NCBI GenBank assembly: GCA_026692885.1
Contig: JAPLNJ010000729.1
Coordinates: 1-11,248, forward strand
Direction of reading: 5' to 3'
DNA length: 11,248 nucleotides
From: Planctomycetota bacterium
GTDB taxonomy: Bacteria > Planctomycetota > Planctomycetia > Pirellulales > Pirellulaceae
The notes below the pieces were generated by a model, which saw nothing but the letters and a program-made list of their open reading frames with translations, was not told the DNA's origin and ran no database searches. Each line of letters begins with the position of its first letter. Position 1 is the first letter of the stretch. The translations under genes and the position numbers were made by a program. Shown here one piece after another: positions 4,998 to 11,248 of this stretch.

Positions 4998-6753
4998 GCG
5001 TCGTCCTCACCGTCAGGTCCGAAAAAACTTCACGCCGCCCCGCTGGCCAGGTGACCGTGACCACCGCGGGCTTGTCGTCCGGCAGCGGAAACAGCAAGCG
5101 GGAATCAAAGTGCGACAGGTAGCCTCCGCCGCCACGAATCCAGCGGGTCAGCGGCCTCGTGCCGTACGGCACCACGCACCGGGCCCCTGTGGCATCGCGA
5201 TTCGACTCGGTTCCCACCAACTGGACGCGCACCCAGTTGGCCGGCGGTCGCCGATGCCGCTGCAGGCTCGCGGAATCCGTCTGATTCACAAATACCAAAT
5301 CCGGCCCCCCGTCATTATCCAGATCCGCGACCAAGGCGCCGCGGCCGGCGTGCGTAGTGCTAAAGTAGGGACCCGCGTGATCCGTCACCTCGACAAAATG
5401 ACGGCCGCCATCATTCCGGAACAACTGCACCGGCTGAAAATAGGGCCCCGTCTCGCCCGAATACATCACATGTCCGCTGTTCACAAACAGATCCAACCAG
5501 CCGTCACCGTCGAAATCGAAGAACCCGGTCCCGAATTTGACCCAGCGAGACGCGCTGCCCGTGATCCGGGTGATGTCCGACACGTTCTGGAAGTTCCGGT
5601 CGCCCATGTTCCGTAACAGCGAGTTGTCCTGTTCGGCATAGTTCGCGTACAACAAGTCCGGTTCGCCATCGCCATCGAAGTCACCGACGTCGACGCCCAT
5701 GGACCCTTCTGCCATCCCGCTGGGCGACAACGCCACACCGGACAGCAGCGCCCGCTCCTCGAACGGCAGCTGGGGACCACCGAAGTACAACAGATTGGCT
5801 TCGACGTCGTTGGTGACAAACAGATCCTGCCAGCCGTCACCGTCCAGATCCAGAGCGACGACGCCCAGCGCACGGTTGCCGGGAACCAACCCCGCAGCTT
5901 GCGTGACGTCGGCGAAGGTGCTGTCGCCGCGGTTATGCCACAAACGATCCTGGTCGCCGGGGTAGAGCTTGGGGGAACAGGAGTCGCGCATATTCCTTGC
6001 GTTCGTGCAAATCGGCTCCCGGGACGGATCCCATTGGCCATAAGTCCCCACGTACAGGTCCAAGTCCCCGTCCCGATCGTAGTCGAACCACGCGGCGGTG
6101 ACATTCCAGCCTTCACACTTCAGCCCGGCAGACTGCGTGACATCTGCGAAGCGACCATCGCCGAGATTGTGATACAGGCGACAGCCACGATACCCCGCCA
6201 CGAACAGATCCGGGAATCCGTCCCGGTCGAAATCGCCGACCGCACAGCCGTTCGTGTAAAGGCTGGTGTCTCCCAACCCAGCGGCTTGAGTGACATCCGT
6301 GAATTGCCAGTTTCCCTGGTTGCGAAAAAAACCACACGGTCGTCCGTGCACTTGCGCAGGCGGACCGGTCAGTCTTCCGCCACCCGTAAAGAACAGATCC
6401 AGGCCGCCATCCCGATCGTAGTCGAAGGCAGCGGCGCCGCCGCCGACCTGTTCGAGCAACGTATAGAATCCGGCCTCGTTGCCGTCGTGGTATGCGAAGT
6501 GGGCGCCGGAACCGGCGGTGACATCCTCGAACCAGTCGTCCGGACGGACTTCGCGGGGGGCTGGGGGACGCTCTTGTTGCGCCGCCAGCGGCGAATTCTT
6601 GCTGGTCGGCAGACGAACCACCCCGGATTCCGTGCGGCTGGTCGTAGTCGCCGGCGCACCAGCCAGCCGCTGGTCGGGTGGAGCCTCCGCGCACCCGATC
6701 ACTCCACACAGGCAAGGGAGACCCAACACCAAACGCACAGTCCCAGACAACAT
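4948..6753 (-). CDS. FG-GAP/VCBS repeat lipoprotein with C-terminal ASPIC/UnbV domain (CRTAC1-like)
   Basis: The predicted 601-residue exported lipoprotein has a hydrophobic leader ending in the lipobox VIGC (Cys21), then a low-complexity linker to about residue 70. Seven calcium-binding-type acidic loops follow: DYDRDGGLD at 111, DFDRDGFPD at 174, DYDRDGDLD at 224, DLDGDGWQD at 302, DFDGDGEPD at 358, DFDGDGWLD at 413 and DLDNDGGPD at 477. This matches a seven-bladed beta-propeller. Residues about 505-590 (SNRDATGARC, WIRGGGGYLSHFDSRLLF, VTWPAGRREVFSDL) form the ASPIC/UnbV domain. The family is CRTAC1-like; ligand and role are unknown, with extracellular adhesion or glycan binding usual guesses. 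The start is ATG at 6753, preceded by GAGAA six bases upstream; a GTG directly before it would add one residue. It lies 141 bases after the small lipoprotein gene and overlaps the TPR gene. Confidence 0.88.
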   Translation of the reverse strand: MLSGTVRLVLGLPCLCGVIGCAEAPPDQRLAGAPATTTSRTESGVVRLPTSKNSPLAAQQERPPAPREVRPDDWFEDVTAGSGAHFAYHDGNEAGFYTLLEQVGGGAAAFDYDRDGGLDLFFTGGGRLTGPPAQVHGRPCGFFRNQGNWQFTDVTQAAGLGDTSLYTNGCAVGDFDRDGFPDLFVAGYRGCRLYHNLGDGRFADVTQSAGLKCEGWNVTAAWFDYDRDGDLDLYVGTYGQWDPSREPICTNARNMRDSCSPKLYPGDQDRLWHNRGDSTFADVTQAAGLVPGNRALGVVALDLDGDGWQDLFVTNDVEANLLYFGGPQLPFEERALLSGVALSPSGMAEGSMGVDVGDFDGDGEPDLLYANYAEQDNSLLRNMGDRNFQNVSDITRITGSASRWVKFGTGFFDFDGDGWLDLFVNSGHVMYSGETGPYFQPVQLFRNDGGRHFVEVTDHAGPYFSTTHAGRGALVADLDNDGGPDLVFVNQTDSASLQRHRRPPANWVRVQLVGTESNRDATGARCVVPYGTRPLTRWIRGGGGYLSHFDSRLLFPLPDDKPAVVTVTWPAGRREVFSDLTVRTTHVLVEGCGRQLDATRG

Positions 6754-6894
6754 CACTGGTTCTCGAACTGGTCAAGCTGCCACAGGCCACGGCACGATCG
6801 TCATGTCGAGCGGAAATCGCTTGACGCTTAATGACCACGCGTCCCTGTCCGTACTTGCTCGACAGGGTGACGTCCAACGGGCCATTCGAGGCGT

Positions 6895-7338
6895 CTACTT
6901 GGCGCCTGCAACGGAATCAAGCTGGAGGTCAAATTTGTTGCGACCTGCCTTGACTTCCACCTTCAGGTCGCTCGTCTTGGCATCTTCGTATTTCACATGG
7001 ATCAGCGGTTTGGGAGCCTGTCCCTTGCGTGCGTAGATGTCCTCTTGGGACCTATTGTCTGGCTCCAGAGCGCCGACAATGACCACGGTGTAGGTTCCCG
7101 GTTTGGCCCCGTCGTCAACCTTGTACGTGCCCACGATGAACGATCCGTCCTTCTGAATCTGACCGTTGGCGTTGCCAGGGCCTCCCGTGAACAGAATCTT
7201 TCCTGTGGTCACGAGCCTTCCGTCCTTCAATTTCACCGTGCCGGTCACTTTGCTGGTGGGTCCACCGCCACCGCATCCTGTGAGGCCTACCAGAACCAGC
7301 GCTGCAATACCGAGCAGAAGCAGTTGTGATCGCATCAT
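6895..7338 (-). CDS. Small planctomycete lipoprotein with carboxypeptidase-regulatory/transthyretin-like fold
   Basis: The 147-residue protein has a leader MMRSQLLLLGIAALVLVG and the lipobox LTGC (Cys22), followed by a GGGG linker, so it should be a lipid-anchored export product. The rest is a single beta-rich domain: VTGTVKLKDGRLV at 31-43, a dGSF turn at 64-67, AKPGTYTVVIVG at 78-89 and IHVKYEDAKTSDLKVEVKAG at 113-132. This order is typical of the small lipoproteins found beside DUF1559 genes in planctomycetes, which resemble carboxypeptidase-regulatory-like domains. The function is unknown. The start at 7338 is supported by GGGAGGA at 7348-7354, nine bases away. The DUF1559 gene ends 165 bases upstream, with hairpins between. 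Confidence 0.82.
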   Translation of the reverse strand: MMRSQLLLLGIAALVLVGLTGCGGGGPTSKVTGTVKLKDGRLVTTGKILFTGGPGNANGQIQKDGSFIVGTYKVDDGAKPGTYTVVIVGALEPDNRSQEDIYARKGQAPKPLIHVKYEDAKTSDLKVEVKAGRNKFDLQLDSVAGAK

Positions 7339-7347
7339 GTCCTAAGT

Positions 7348-7354
7348 TCCTCCC
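7348..7354 (-). promoter_or_regulatory. Strong ribosome binding site of the small lipoprotein gene
   Basis: On the minus strand this reads GGGAGGA, nine bases before the ATG at 7338. It favours the first of two adjacent ATG codons. Confidence 0.7.
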
Positions 7355-7406
7355 TTAACGACGCTCTCGAAGACGCTCTCAAAATAACGGAGGGGCACAA
7401 ACACGA

Positions 7407-7434
7407 ACCGCCAACAGCCGGCACTGTTGGCGGT
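7407..7434 (-). terminator. Hairpin between the DUF1559 and lipoprotein genes
   Basis: A perfect 11-bp inverted repeat (accgccaacag at 7407-7417, complement at 7424-7434) with a 6-base loop lies 70 bases past the DUF1559 stop. On the minus strand the following bases are TCGTGTTTGTG, only weakly T-rich. It may be a partial terminator or an mRNA-stability hairpin setting the ratio of the two products. A smaller palindrome, cacgcc-gca-ggcgtg, lies at 7447-7461. Confidence 0.4.
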
Positions 7435-7503
7435 ACACTCGGTGGCCACGCCGCAGGCGTGAAGCCAGGAACGTGGCGGGCAGCTCAACCACGACAACCG
7501 TCT

Positions 7504-8487
7504 CTAGAAACTAGGAATCGGATTGCCATCTTCGCGTCTGGTCAGGTTTTCCAGCGTTTGCTGATCAACATCGATACTGACCGATTTTACGGCTCCGTCA
7601 CACATGGCGAAATTCACTATTCCCGGATGCCAGCTGCCGAGTCCCACGCCGCCAGCCCCTGAGATGTTGACCTCGACCTGCTGGGGTCCTTTGGCGAGTG
7701 CCCGATTCTTTGTTGCCCCTGTGATCCAGACTTCCCCCCAACCGCCACCACCTGGATTAGGGGCACCACCGACTCCCCAAAACGGCGTGCAATCGTTGTT
7801 GTTTGAGTTGCGATCTCCACACCGATTCAGACCTGCTGTCGAAACATGCCGTTCGCCCACCAGGAAGGTGGTGGAAGTCCCGTCGACGATGGATTCGAAA
7901 CCTGCCGTCCGAAACTCCAGGACGCGATTTGGGCCTGTAGCGCTTCGGGTCACCAGGCCAGGTACCAGCGCCTGCCGAAACCGGCCGTCTGTGGACCAAA
8001 CCCGGTATTCGTCATCGCCCGTGCACGTGCACCACGTCGTGACGACGTAATCTGATGGCTGTTGGAGGCGGTCGTTCTTGGCATTCTTCAAATGCCTGGA
8101 GGGACACAGATACGCGGGGACTCTACATTCCACCAACTGCAGGGCCGAGGCATTCGGATTCCCGCCGAACGACTGTTCCATGTCAAACAGATTTTGGACT
8201 GTCGTGGCTTCAAGATAGGGGAGAATAAACGCGAAGTACGTCGCGTATCCCACCCCGACTGGCGAATTGTCTCCGATCTGGACCGGCGGCAGCATCCTCT
8301 TGGAGTCGTGGAAATTCTGGGTTGCGAGTGCCATTTGCTTGAGATTGTTGCTACATTCGCTTCTCCGTGCCGCTTCGCGAGCGGCCTGAATCGCGGGCAA
8401 CAGCAGGGCCACCAGAATCCCGATGATCGCGATCACCACCAGTAGCTCGACGAGTGTGAAACCAGATCGAAAACGGAATCTGCGCAT
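7504..8487 (-). CDS. DUF1559 domain protein with type IV prepilin-like N-terminus and H-X9-DG motif
   Basis: The 327-residue protein begins MRRFRFRSG, then FTLVELLVVIAIIGILVALL, the class III (prepilin) signal. Cleavage is expected after Gly9, with Glu at position +5 of the mature form; the hydrophobic helix runs to about residue 31. AIQAAREAARRSEC and NNLKQMALATQNFHD follow, the signature of the DUF1559 core. Near the C-terminus WHPGIVNFAMCDG (286-298) is the H-X9-DG motif of this family. DUF1559 proteins are expanded to dozens or hundreds per planctomycete genome and are thought to be pseudopilin-like surface or secretion components; individual roles are unknown. I chose the ATG at 8487 because AAGGAG at 8496-8501 lies eight bases before it. 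The GTG at 8496 overlaps that site. This is the first gene of the minus-strand group. Confidence 0.92.
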   Translation of the reverse strand: MRRFRFRSGFTLVELLVVIAIIGILVALLLPAIQAAREAARRSECSNNLKQMALATQNFHDSKRMLPPVQIGDNSPVGVGYATYFAFILPYLEATTVQNLFDMEQSFGGNPNASALQLVECRVPAYLCPSRHLKNAKNDRLQQPSDYVVTTWCTCTGDDEYRVWSTDGRFRQALVPGLVTRSATGPNRVLEFRTAGFESIVDGTSTTFLVGERHVSTAGLNRCGDRNSNNNDCTPFWGVGGAPNPGGGGWGEVWITGATKNRALAKGPQQVEVNISGAGGVGLGSWHPGIVNFAMCDGAVKSVSIDVDQQTLENLTRREDGNPIPSF

Positions 8488-8495
8488 GAAGGGCA

Positions 8496-8501
8496 CTCCT
8501 T
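8496..8501 (-). promoter_or_regulatory. Ribosome binding site of the DUF1559 gene
   Basis: On the minus strand this reads AAGGAG, eight bases before the ATG at 8487. It rules against the GTG at 8496, which falls inside it. Confidence 0.75.
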
Positions 8502-8553
8502 GACGCCTGCAACAATATGAAAAAAGCCAATAGCACTTAAGGTACTGCCCGTA

Positions 8554-8582
8554 TTCCTATCTGAAGATCACAGCGAAGTCAA
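8554..8582 (-). promoter_or_regulatory. Candidate sigma-70-type promoter of the minus-strand gene group
   Basis: On the minus strand TTGACT (8577-8582, five of six consensus bases) is followed after 17 bases by TAGGAA (8554-8559, a weaker -10). It lies 66 bases before the DUF1559 start. Planctomycete promoter consensus is poorly known, so this is only a candidate. Confidence 0.35.
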
Positions 8583-8650
8583 TGCTTCTGCTGAATTCCC
8601 GGCCAACCTCCGACTGTCACACAGGGGCAGCGAGTAAGGCTGGCAAGCAA

Positions 8651-8800
8651 GGCGAGCGGAAGGAAATAACTTACCAACCCGATGTAGGATGGTCTTCCCG
8701 TAAGGCGGCCCTCCGAGGCCGTCCACTGCGTCCCGCAGGTTGGTTTACCAGACGGCCTCGGAGGGCCGTCCTACGGGTAAGTTATTTCCTGCCGCTCGCC
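8651..8800. mobile_element. Inverted-repeat element, copy 2 (150 bp, MITE-like)
   Basis: The ends are 23-bp inverted repeats (8651-8673 and 8778-8800, 22 of 23 matching) with the same sequence as the 409-519 element. Inside is a second palindrome, ggccctccgaggccgt near 8706-8721 pairing with its complement near 8752-8767. Both ends are flanked directly by CAA (8648-8650 and 8801-8803), a possible 3-bp target duplication. The core differs from copy 1, so the termini are conserved better than the middle. Confidence 0.72.
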
Positions 8801-9166
8801 CAAGGCTTGCGAGCGGGGGGAGTTAGCCCCACTGCCGCCAACGTCTGTGGGCTGGAAACCGGGAGCTTGCCGGGGCCTGCAGACAGGAATAGGATGGTCC
8901 GCTACGTTTCCTCGGCGATAGGGTGGTGGGATGCTGTCGAAAACTGGATCGTGGCGTGCGACCTGGATGATGTTCCTCGCGTTCAGCGGGGTCGGCACGA
9001 GCGTTTTCGGGCAGGTCGTCCCTGCCCCGCTGATGTCCGCTTCAATGTCCACGCGCTCTTCGTCGTCATCTCGGTTGTGGATGAAGGTGATCCCAGCAAT
9101 CACGGGATCGATGGCTTGGCCCGCTCGAGAGAACGTACTGTAGGTGCCGCCCTGCGATGAACACAA
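8771..9166 (-). other. Unrecognised open frame, possibly a gene remnant
   Basis: A 131-codon minus-strand frame starts only at a TTG (9166) and ends inside the inverted-repeat element. The part at about 8940-9130 has mostly G or C in third positions and gives a plausible peptide (DPVIAGITFIHNRDDDEERV), but I recognise no family and see no ribosome site. The last 40 or so residues are read through the repeat region and cannot be ancestral coding sequence. A 70-codon plus-strand frame at 8931-9143 overlaps it with a hydrophobic start. Neither is convincing. Otherwise 8801-9300 shows nothing identifiable. Confidence 0.2.
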
Positions 9167-9326
9167 CCGGGGCGCGACAGTCAGATGGCCCGCCTACGGC
9201 AACCTACCGCGAGAATTCCGGACGGAGCGAGGATTGCCGACATCGTGTTTCACGGCCGCCGCTGGTCCCGCTTCCGCCCTGGCTCTGTTCCGCCCTGGCT
9301 CTCTACCTGGTACGATGCGAAAGGGC

Positions 9327-9332
9327 TATAAT
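9327..9332 (+). promoter_or_regulatory. Perfect TATAAT upstream of the Uma2 gene
   Basis: A consensus -10 box (GGGCTATAATCACC) lies 97 bases before the Uma2 ATG in otherwise GC-rich DNA. No good -35 box is found 16-18 bases upstream. It would give a leader of about 90 bases. Confidence 0.4.
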
Positions 9333-9414
9333 CACCCTGGCTACGGGGCCGATCAGTACCGAGCGGGCCGTCAGCCGGTTCCCGGAGAATCGGCTGAAGC
9401 CGGCGCAAACAACT

Positions 9415-9420
9415 GGGGAG
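9415..9420 (+). promoter_or_regulatory. Ribosome binding site deciding the Uma2 start at 9429
   Basis: GGGGAG ends eight bases before the ATG at 9429. This choice discards 95 in-frame upstream codons that do not resemble the family. Confidence 0.7.
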
Positions 9421-9428
9421 AACTGCGA

Positions 9429-10154
9429 ATGGCTGCGATTGCCAGTCCCGTCACCACGAACACGCCGTTACCGGACGTCGACTATCCCACCTCGGACGGA
9501 AAACCCATGGGCGAGACCGATCTGCACCGGAGCGTCATGTTTGCTGCCATCGAGACGCTGAAGCTGCACTACGCCGGACAGTTGGTGTACGTTTCGGGCA
9601 ACCTCCTGCTGTTCTATCGTCCGGGCAACAAGCGTCGCCACGTGTCGCCCGACGTGATGGTGGTTCGGGGACTCGAGCAACGCGATCGCGAGCACTACTT
9701 GTTGTGGCAAGAGGGCCGGGCACCGAACGTGGTGATCGAGGTCACCAGCCAGTCCACGCGAGACGAGGACCTGCAGGACAAACTAGAGATTTACCGGGAC
9801 GAAATCGAGGTCGCCGAGTATTTCCTGTTCGATCCCCGGTCGGAGTACCTGGATCCCGCCCTGCAAGGCCATCGCCTGAGCCGCGGCCGCTACGAGCCGA
9901 TTCTGCCGGTCGGCGACCGGCTTCCCAGTGCCGGACTAGGGCTGCACCTGGAGGCGGATGGCAGCCGTTTGCGATTCTACGATCCCGCTGGCAAACGGTG
10001 GCTGCCGACGCCCCAGGAATCGCGTCTGGAAGCACTCGCGGCGCTGGAACAGAAGGCTGCCGCCCTGGAACGTTCCGAAGCGGCCCGTCGGCAGTCGGAG
10101 GCCGAGGTGGAGCGACTGCGGCAGGAACTGGCAGCATTGCGGCGACAGACGTAA
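9429..10154 (+). CDS. Uma2 family (DUF820) PD-(D/E)XK-type putative restriction endonuclease
   Basis: The 241-residue soluble protein belongs to the Uma2/DUF820 family, which has the PD-(D/E)XK nuclease fold. It is very abundant in planctomycetes and cyanobacteria, and its biological role remains unclear. YPTSDGKPMGETDLHRSVM (20-37) is the typical N-terminal motif. Likely catalytic residues are Asp75 (SPDVMVV), Glu104 in VVIEVTS and Lys118 in LQDKLEIYRD, so the site looks intact. FLFDP follows at 132-136. From about residue 198 the tail (LEALAALEQKAAALE...) is a heptad-like coiled coil common in this family, possibly for dimer formation. The frame is open back to 9144, but only the ATG at 9429 has a good ribosome site and fits the family N-terminus. 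It stands alone, between repeat elements. Confidence 0.9.
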   Translation: MAAIASPVTTNTPLPDVDYPTSDGKPMGETDLHRSVMFAAIETLKLHYAGQLVYVSGNLLLFYRPGNKRRHVSPDVMVVRGLEQRDREHYLLWQEGRAPNVVIEVTSQSTRDEDLQDKLEIYRDEIEVAEYFLFDPRSEYLDPALQGHRLSRGRYEPILPVGDRLPSAGLGLHLEADGSRLRFYDPAGKRWLPTPQESRLEALAALEQKAAALERSEAARRQSEAEVERLRQELAALRRQT

Positions 10155-10250
10155 GCGGGAAGTCATAACTCGACGGTGGATGGTCTTCCCAGACCGTCCC
10201 GATCGGCCTGGGAAGGCCAACCGACGGGGAGCTTTCCTCCTGCCCTCGCC
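10150..10250. mobile_element. Inverted-repeat element, copy 3 (degraded)
   Basis: The interior (tggtcttcccagaccgtccc and ggcctgggaaggcc at about 10181-10217) is nearly identical to the core of the 409-519 copy, and the left end keeps agcggga...ataact. The right end, ttcctcctgccctcgcc (10234-10250), is a decayed form of the usual arm. The left edge overlaps the Uma2 stop codon. No flanking 3-bp repeat can be seen. After the right end, caatgctt resembles the flank of the 8651-8800 copy. Confidence 0.6.
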
Positions 10251-10270
10251 CAATGCTTCACGTCGACCGA

Positions 10271-10304
10271 TCTCTCCGAGACCGGATTTCGCGTCTCGGA
10301 GAGA
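10271..10304. repeat. Perfect 12-bp hairpin
   Basis: tctctccgagac (10271-10282) and its complement (10293-10304) enclose a 10-base loop. It lies 26 bases past the stop of the Uma2 remnant on the minus strand, so it could be that gene's old terminator, but no T-run follows. It may equally be a REP-type intergenic palindrome. Confidence 0.6.
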
Positions 10305-10329
10305 CGCGACCACGTGGACCGGCTCCCGA

Positions 10330-10533
10330 TCAAGGCAACAGGTCGTGGACCACGATCCGTCCGACTTCGTTGCGATCCAGCACAACGGGGACTTGATCGC
10401 CGGGAAGAAACACTTGGCACACTCCGTAGTCCGGCTGTTCGCCAGGTCCGGAGGGATTCGTGAAAACCTCGACTTGACGATCGACCAGATTGACGATCCA
10501 GTACACAGGTATCCGTGCGACGGCGTAAATCCG
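10330..10533 (-). pseudogene. 3' remnant of a second Uma2 family gene
   Basis: The minus strand reads 67 codons to a TGA: RIYAVARIPVYWIVNLVDRQ, then VEVFTNPSG, and ends GRIVVHDLLP. The IPVYWIVNL block is the hallmark of the C-terminal third of Uma2 proteins (last beta strands of the nuclease fold). A TAA directly precedes the CGG at 10533 in this frame, and no start codon or catalytic Asp/Glu/Lys block lies upstream in any frame. The gene has lost its 5' two thirds. It points the opposite way from the intact Uma2 gene at 9429-10154 and is not a copy of it at sequence level. It is too short and broken to be active. Confidence 0.75.
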
Positions 10534-11074
10534 TTATAGGAATAACTCCTGGGGGCAGCAAGCACCACGTTCGGAGCCGCGCTGGCAGCCCATTTCCCTG
10601 CGGAACTCCCGTCGGGTTAAGTATATCGGCGGAAGTCCCGGCCCGAAACCTTCAAACTGCTGACAAACCGCGCAACTTCAAGGCCGCAAGCCCTGGCCCA
10701 CTTTCGGCCGGCTACTCGTGCGTTACCCGTTGGTCCAGGCTCGGGTGCTGCACTCGAATCGTGCTGTAACCCGTTGGTTGCTCGGCGTTTCAAGTCTCGA
10801 AAAGATAAGCCTGTCAGGCCGTCGGAACAAGCTCAAGTGGATGGCCGTGGAATCGGAATTCTGCCGAATTCTTGGGGGGGTGGGGGTTGCCTCGCTAGAT
10901 TTCATCGGTCAAACACAACGCTTGAGCATCCCCAGGGCTGCGCCCTGGGCTATCGAATTGGGCCCCGTTGGGGCTGGGGAACATTTGGTCTCGCACCCCT
11001 CGTGATTCAACGGCGAAACGGCAATTCATCATCAGCTTGCATTAGCGGCACGAGCTCTGCCCCCCCCGACGCTC
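10534..11074. other. Noncoding or decayed stretch
   Basis: No credible gene is seen. Small structures include a direct repeat gcggaa(c/g)tccc at 10600-10610 and 10629-10639, and an approximate direct repeat, tcgtgcgttacccgttggt, at 10716-10734 and 10759-10778. There are also a G7TG5 run at 10874-10886 and a C8 run at 11060-11067. A 95-codon plus-strand frame (10718-11005) runs through the hairpin element and has no family features. Confidence 0.5.
10931..10974. repeat. Twin-hairpin intergenic repeat with CCCAGGGC core
   Basis: cccagggc-tgc-gccctggg (10931-10949) is a perfect 8-bp hairpin, followed after 12 bases by gcccc-gtt-ggggc (10962-10974). The first hairpin uses the same words as the inner arms at 3461-3506, indicating one dispersed family with variable outer arms. 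Confidence 0.65.
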
Positions 11075-11248
11075 ATGGAGGACGATCCGTACTGCATTGC
11101 CAGGTTGAGGCACTTCGCCAGTTTGGTGCCGATCGTTCAGGCCGCTCGCAAGCCCATGTTCGACTTGCGGCACCCTCGAATGATACCGGGCCAATTATCG
11201 GACGTCTTGGCTCGCGATCCGGTTGGCGGTTGGGGAATTCTCGCTGCT
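11075..11248 (+). pseudogene. Fragment resembling the C-terminal region of ParA-like ATPases (runs off window)
   Basis: The plus strand is open for 58 codons from an ATG at 11075 to the window edge. The first half (DPYCIARLRHFASLVPIV, then QAARKPMFDL) closely resembles, from memory, a conserved C-terminal block of one ParA/AAA ATPase group of the form DPxCLAxLRHxxSLxPxAQEARKPxFxL. The following residues (RHPRMIPGQLSDVLARD) fit that family poorly. The block normally lies some 200 residues into the protein. Here no Walker A or B region precedes it, the ATG has no ribosome site, and a C8 run lies just upstream. A decayed remnant is therefore more likely than a real start, although an unrelated gene beginning here cannot be excluded. 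Confidence 0.4.

Noticed and set aside
5899..6831. 310-codon plus-strand frame opposite the FG-GAP gene
   Set aside because: The Asp-Gly repeat codons of the real gene produce long open antisense frames. No ribosome site or family match was seen.
7407..7461. Attachment site or riboswitch between DUF1559 and the lipoprotein
   Set aside because: Only two simple hairpins are visible, with no conserved aptamer features and no integrase nearby.
9144..9428. N-terminal extension of Uma2 by 95 codons
   Set aside because: The extension is low in family similarity, contains the TATAAT region, and the ATG at 9429 has GGGGAG at the right distance.
10718..11005. 95-codon plus-strand frame
   Set aside because: It runs through the G-run and the twin-hairpin repeat and shows no recognisable domain. 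It is likely a chance frame.

Overview
The window most likely comes from a planctomycete, probably of the Pirellula/Rhodopirellula/Blastopirellula type. The evidence is the GC-rich DNA, a DUF1559 pseudopilin-like protein with a C-terminal H-X9-DG motif, an FG-GAP/ASPIC-UnbV lipoprotein paired with a TPR protein, a Uma2-family nuclease, archaeal-type C1-cofactor genes in a bacterial setting, and many palindromic intergenic repeats. No rRNA, tRNA, CRISPR array or intact insertion sequence was seen.

Layout. Positions 1-228 (minus): the 5' end of a gene cut by the window edge, carrying an 18-bp tandem repeat that encodes PELIAE. Positions 229-877: no gene, but three kinds of palindromic repeat. 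Positions 878-3158 (plus): a three-gene operon of a glutamine amidotransferase (pabA/trpG type), a DUF447 protein and beta-RFAP synthase. Together these look like the p-aminobenzoate and early tetrahydromethanopterin (H4MPT) branch. Positions 3159-3737: a convergent intergenic region with a 91-bp duplicate of part of the neighbouring TPR gene and a nested palindrome. Positions 8487 down to 3738 (minus): a run of four exported or membrane-anchored proteins. In transcription order these are the DUF1559 pseudopilin, a small lipoprotein, the FG-GAP/UnbV lipoprotein, and a membrane-anchored TPR protein whose start overlaps the preceding gene by 50 bp. Positions 8488-9428: mostly repeat and noncoding, with a 150-bp inverted-repeat element. 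Positions 9429-10154 (plus): an intact Uma2 nuclease. Positions 10155-11248: decayed DNA with another copy of the repeat element, the 3' remnant of a second Uma2 gene on the minus strand, hairpins, and at the right edge a fragment resembling the C-terminal part of ParA-like ATPases.

The genes fall into two functional groups. The plus-strand operon is metabolic: PabA supplies nitrogen for p-aminobenzoate, beta-RFAP synthase couples p-aminobenzoate to PRPP, and DUF447 is an uncharacterised partner. The minus-strand group is a surface or envelope set of unknown physiological role. The flanks are repeat-rich. The most notable signals there are a small non-autonomous inverted-repeat element in three copies, two of them flanked by 3-bp direct repeats, and a piece of coding sequence duplicated into an intergenic region. 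I did not find a convincing new defence or mobile system.
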